Below, in pieces: positions 62,605-64,000 of a DNA stretch of 64,000 nucleotides. The stretch covers positions 1,270,384 through 1,334,383 of the forward strand of contig NZ_CP009268.1 in the NCBI RefSeq assembly GCF_000807255.1, given 5' to 3'. Position numbers and translations under genes: made by a program. The stretch is from Clostridium pasteurianum DSM 525 = ATCC 6013 (GTDB lineage: Bacteria; Bacillota; Clostridia; Clostridiales; Clostridiaceae). The notes beneath the pieces are model-generated. The model had not been told where the DNA came from. It saw only the letters and a program-made list of their open reading frames with translations, and searched no databases. Numbering within the stretch: position 1 is the stretch's first letter; each line of letters starts with the position of its first letter.

Positions 62605-62721
62605 TGGGAAGAGACGAAGTAAAATTAAAGTGTAAAGTTTTCAAAGAACAAATATCAAATGGGGAAAGTGATGGTAGTAAATTGACTTAATAAGTGCATA
62701 GTTGACAATTGAAAGTGATGG
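62602..62721 (-). repeat. Dispersed repeat family II, copy 3 (full, inverted)
   Basis: Read on the minus strand it matches copy 1 at 48312: CACTTTCAATTGTCAACTAT, ...CACTTATTAAGTCAATTTAC, ...GATATTTGTTCTTTGAAAAC and TCGTCTCTTCCCACTATT. It starts at the stop codon of the deoR gene and ends before the phosphatase ribosome site. Confidence 0.6.
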
Positions 62722-62763
62722 AGATTTTTCTTCCAAATTATAAATTAGCAGGAGGTTGTATTA

Positions 62764-63576
62764 ATGAGTAAGATTAAAATGATATGTCTTGATATCGATG
62801 GAACACTTTTAAATTCCAGACACCAGATTTCAAAGATAACTAAAGAAGTAATTAAAACTGTTTCAAATGATAAAAAAATTCCAGTAATATTAGTGTCTGC
62901 AAGAATGCCTAAGGGGATATTGTTTTTACAGGAAGAGTTGCAGATAAAACAGTCTATTATATGTTATAGCGGAGCTTTGATTTTAGATGAAAGCAGAGAT
63001 GTTTTGTCGAAAAAGATTATATCTGTTTATGACTTAGAAAAATTATATAAGTTGGTTCAGTGTGAAAAGGTTCACATGAGCTTGTATAAGGATGATGAAT
63101 GGTATATAGAAGGCATGGACTACTGGGCTAAACAGGAGAGTGATATAACAAACATTACTCCAAATATTGTTGATTTTAGTGAGCTTATTAAGCTTTGGAA
63201 GAAAGAAAGGACAGGTCCTAATAAGATTTTATGTATGTCAGAGGCTGGTAGGATAAATTCATTAAAAGAAAAGATAGGAGATTATGATTTAAACATATAT
63301 CCTTCAAAACCAACCTATCTTGAGATTATGCCTAAGGAAGCTTCAAAGACCTCTGCCATTGATGTCCTTAGAAGAAAGTTTAATATAAAACAAGAAGAAA
63401 TACTTGCTATGGGAGATAATTATAATGACATGGATATGATAGAATATGCAGGGCTTGGTATTGCTATGGGAAATGCTCCAGATAAAGTTAAAGAATGTGC
63501 AAATAAAATAGCTTTAACTAATGATGAAGATGGGGTGGCAGAGGCTATTAGGGAGTTTGTTTTTGGCGATGATTAG
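62764..63576 (+). CDS. Cof-type HAD-IIB phosphatase
   Basis: 270 residues behind AGGAGG. It has the HAD motif I CLDIDGTLLNSRHQISK (DxDGT), motif II Ser/Thr in VSARMPKGILFL, the C2B cap in the middle and the final MGDNYNDMDMIEYAGLGIAM (motif IV, GDxxND). Cof-type enzymes dephosphorylate sugar phosphates and related small molecules; some act on erythronate-4-phosphate or FMN precursors. Its position after a DeoR gene suggests sugar-phosphate control. Substrate unknown. Confidence 0.9.
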   Translation: MSKIKMICLDIDGTLLNSRHQISKITKEVIKTVSNDKKIPVILVSARMPKGILFLQEELQIKQSIICYSGALILDESRDVLSKKIISVYDLEKLYKLVQCEKVHMSLYKDDEWYIEGMDYWAKQESDITNITPNIVDFSELIKLWKKERTGPNKILCMSEAGRINSLKEKIGDYDLNIYPSKPTYLEIMPKEASKTSAIDVLRRKFNIKQEEILAMGDNYNDMDMIEYAGLGIAMGNAPDKVKECANKIALTNDEDGVAEAIREFVFGDD

Positions 63577-63640
63577 TAATAGTTTTAACATCATAAGATC
63601 ATTATTTTTTATGAATAAAGTTAAGGTTAAATCTTCAAGT

Positions 63641-63683
63641 AAAAAAGTCAGCAGGTACTAATCATACCTTCTGACTTTTTTTC
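63641..63683 (+). terminator. Rho-independent terminator
   Basis: AAAAAAGTCAGCAGGTA (63641-63657) pairs with TACCTTCTGACTTTTTTT with one mismatch, and the T run is in the tail. It ends the Cof-type phosphatase gene. Confidence 0.8.
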
Positions 63684-63832
63684 TATTAATTCTAATTATT
63701 TGATTAAATTTTTAAAAATATGGGAATAATAAATTAAGCATCATAAATAATATAAAACTTTAGAACTTAATATGAAATTTAAAAAAATAATTTACATAAA
63801 AAATTAACATTTTAAAGAAAGGACGGTCATTT

Positions 63833-64000
63833 ATGCCTTATATATACATGCAAGTCAGTATTGTAATTTTAATTTTATCAATATTTATAGTAGTTGCTTT
63901 TGAAATAAGACATAGGTATGATTATTTAGAACAATTGCCTCCAATTAATTTAAAAGGAGATGATGTAAATAGTCATGCTGCTTATGTGTCAGATTATCAT
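63833..64000 (+). CDS. N-terminus of an unidentified membrane-anchored protein (cut by window edge)
   Basis: An ATG behind AAAGGACGG opens a frame that runs to the end of the window, 56 codons. The N-terminus is one strong membrane helix (MQVSIVILILSIFIVVAFEI) followed by a soluble stretch starting RHRYDYLEQLPPINLKGDDV. That pattern could be a membrane-anchored glycosidase or glucan-synthesising enzyme, but this is a guess and no diagnostic motif lies inside the window. Confidence 0.5.
   Translation, partial: MPYIYMQVSIVILILSIFIVVAFEIRHRYDYLEQLPPINLKGDDVNSHAAYVSDYH

Overview
The window looks like chromosomal DNA of a spore-forming, hydrogen-metabolising Clostridium (sensu stricto clade). The evidence is very AT-rich intergenic DNA, strong GGAGG-type ribosome binding sites, several TTG/GTG starts, SpoVA and YyaC spore proteins, and the [FeFe]-hydrogenase maturase HydG. 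The genus is an inference from gene content; I cannot fix the species.

Layout. 1-9.9 kb holds amino-acid and sulfur metabolism: a 5'-truncated Fe-S reductase, a Sel1-repeat/class III aminotransferase/3-hydroxyacyl-CoA dehydrogenase run, a DMT exporter, and a polar amino acid ABC transporter followed by a cystathionine/methionine gamma-lyase-type enzyme behind a promoter with a palindromic operator. A ketopantoate reductase-like gene follows. 10-12 kb (minus strand) carries hydG and a TM1266-type hydrogenase regulator with a possible attenuator leader. 12-25.7 kb is mixed: FtsH overlapping a HelD-like helicase, a FAD/Rieske oxidoreductase, DUF2935, two exported cell-wall/amidase-type proteins, an aldo/keto reductase, and an aldolase plus HAD pair. 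25.8-29.4 kb is an insertion-sequence cluster: an IS91-like rolling-circle transposase with a small zinc-finger partner, an IS110 element with a long 5' non-coding region that folds like a bridge RNA, and the tail of another transposase. 29.5-33.0 kb is a mobile-type spoVA operon (DUF1657, DUF421, spoVAC, spoVAD, spoVAE, DUF1657). 33.2-40.4 kb holds a phosphoesterase, an L,D-transpeptidase, and a glycerol catabolic locus (PocR/AraC regulator, glycerol dehydrogenase, DhaKL kinase, GlpF). 40.5-46.4 kb has an EamA exporter, a yybP-ykoY manganese riboswitch controlling a P-type cation ATPase, and a small basic protein translationally coupled to a minimal Ser/Thr kinase. 47-52 kb: methionine aminopeptidase, CDF metal exporter, M18 aminopeptidase, YyaC. 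52-57 kb: a repeat protein with a Cys-rich tail, a nitrogenase-like pseudogene, and a FecCD/FecE/binding-protein metal-chelate ABC transporter. 57-60.7 kb: aspartate kinase, diaminopimelate decarboxylase and an SDR. 60.8-64 kb: a helix-turn-helix-less DeoR-type protein, a full DeoR regulator, a Cof-type HAD phosphatase, and the start of an unidentified membrane protein.

The least explained feature is a dispersed family of modular hairpin elements. There are five copies, of 134, 236, 238, 294 and 350 bp. Each has the same two ends and encloses 0, 2, 2, 3 or 4 tandem modules of about 48-56 bp. The modules vary in sequence but keep an internal palindrome, which suggests selection on RNA or DNA folding. 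A second dispersed repeat family has three copies, two of which bracket the CDF gene. Palindromic MITE-like elements are also present.

All functional calls come from reading motifs and gene order; no database search or structure prediction was run.
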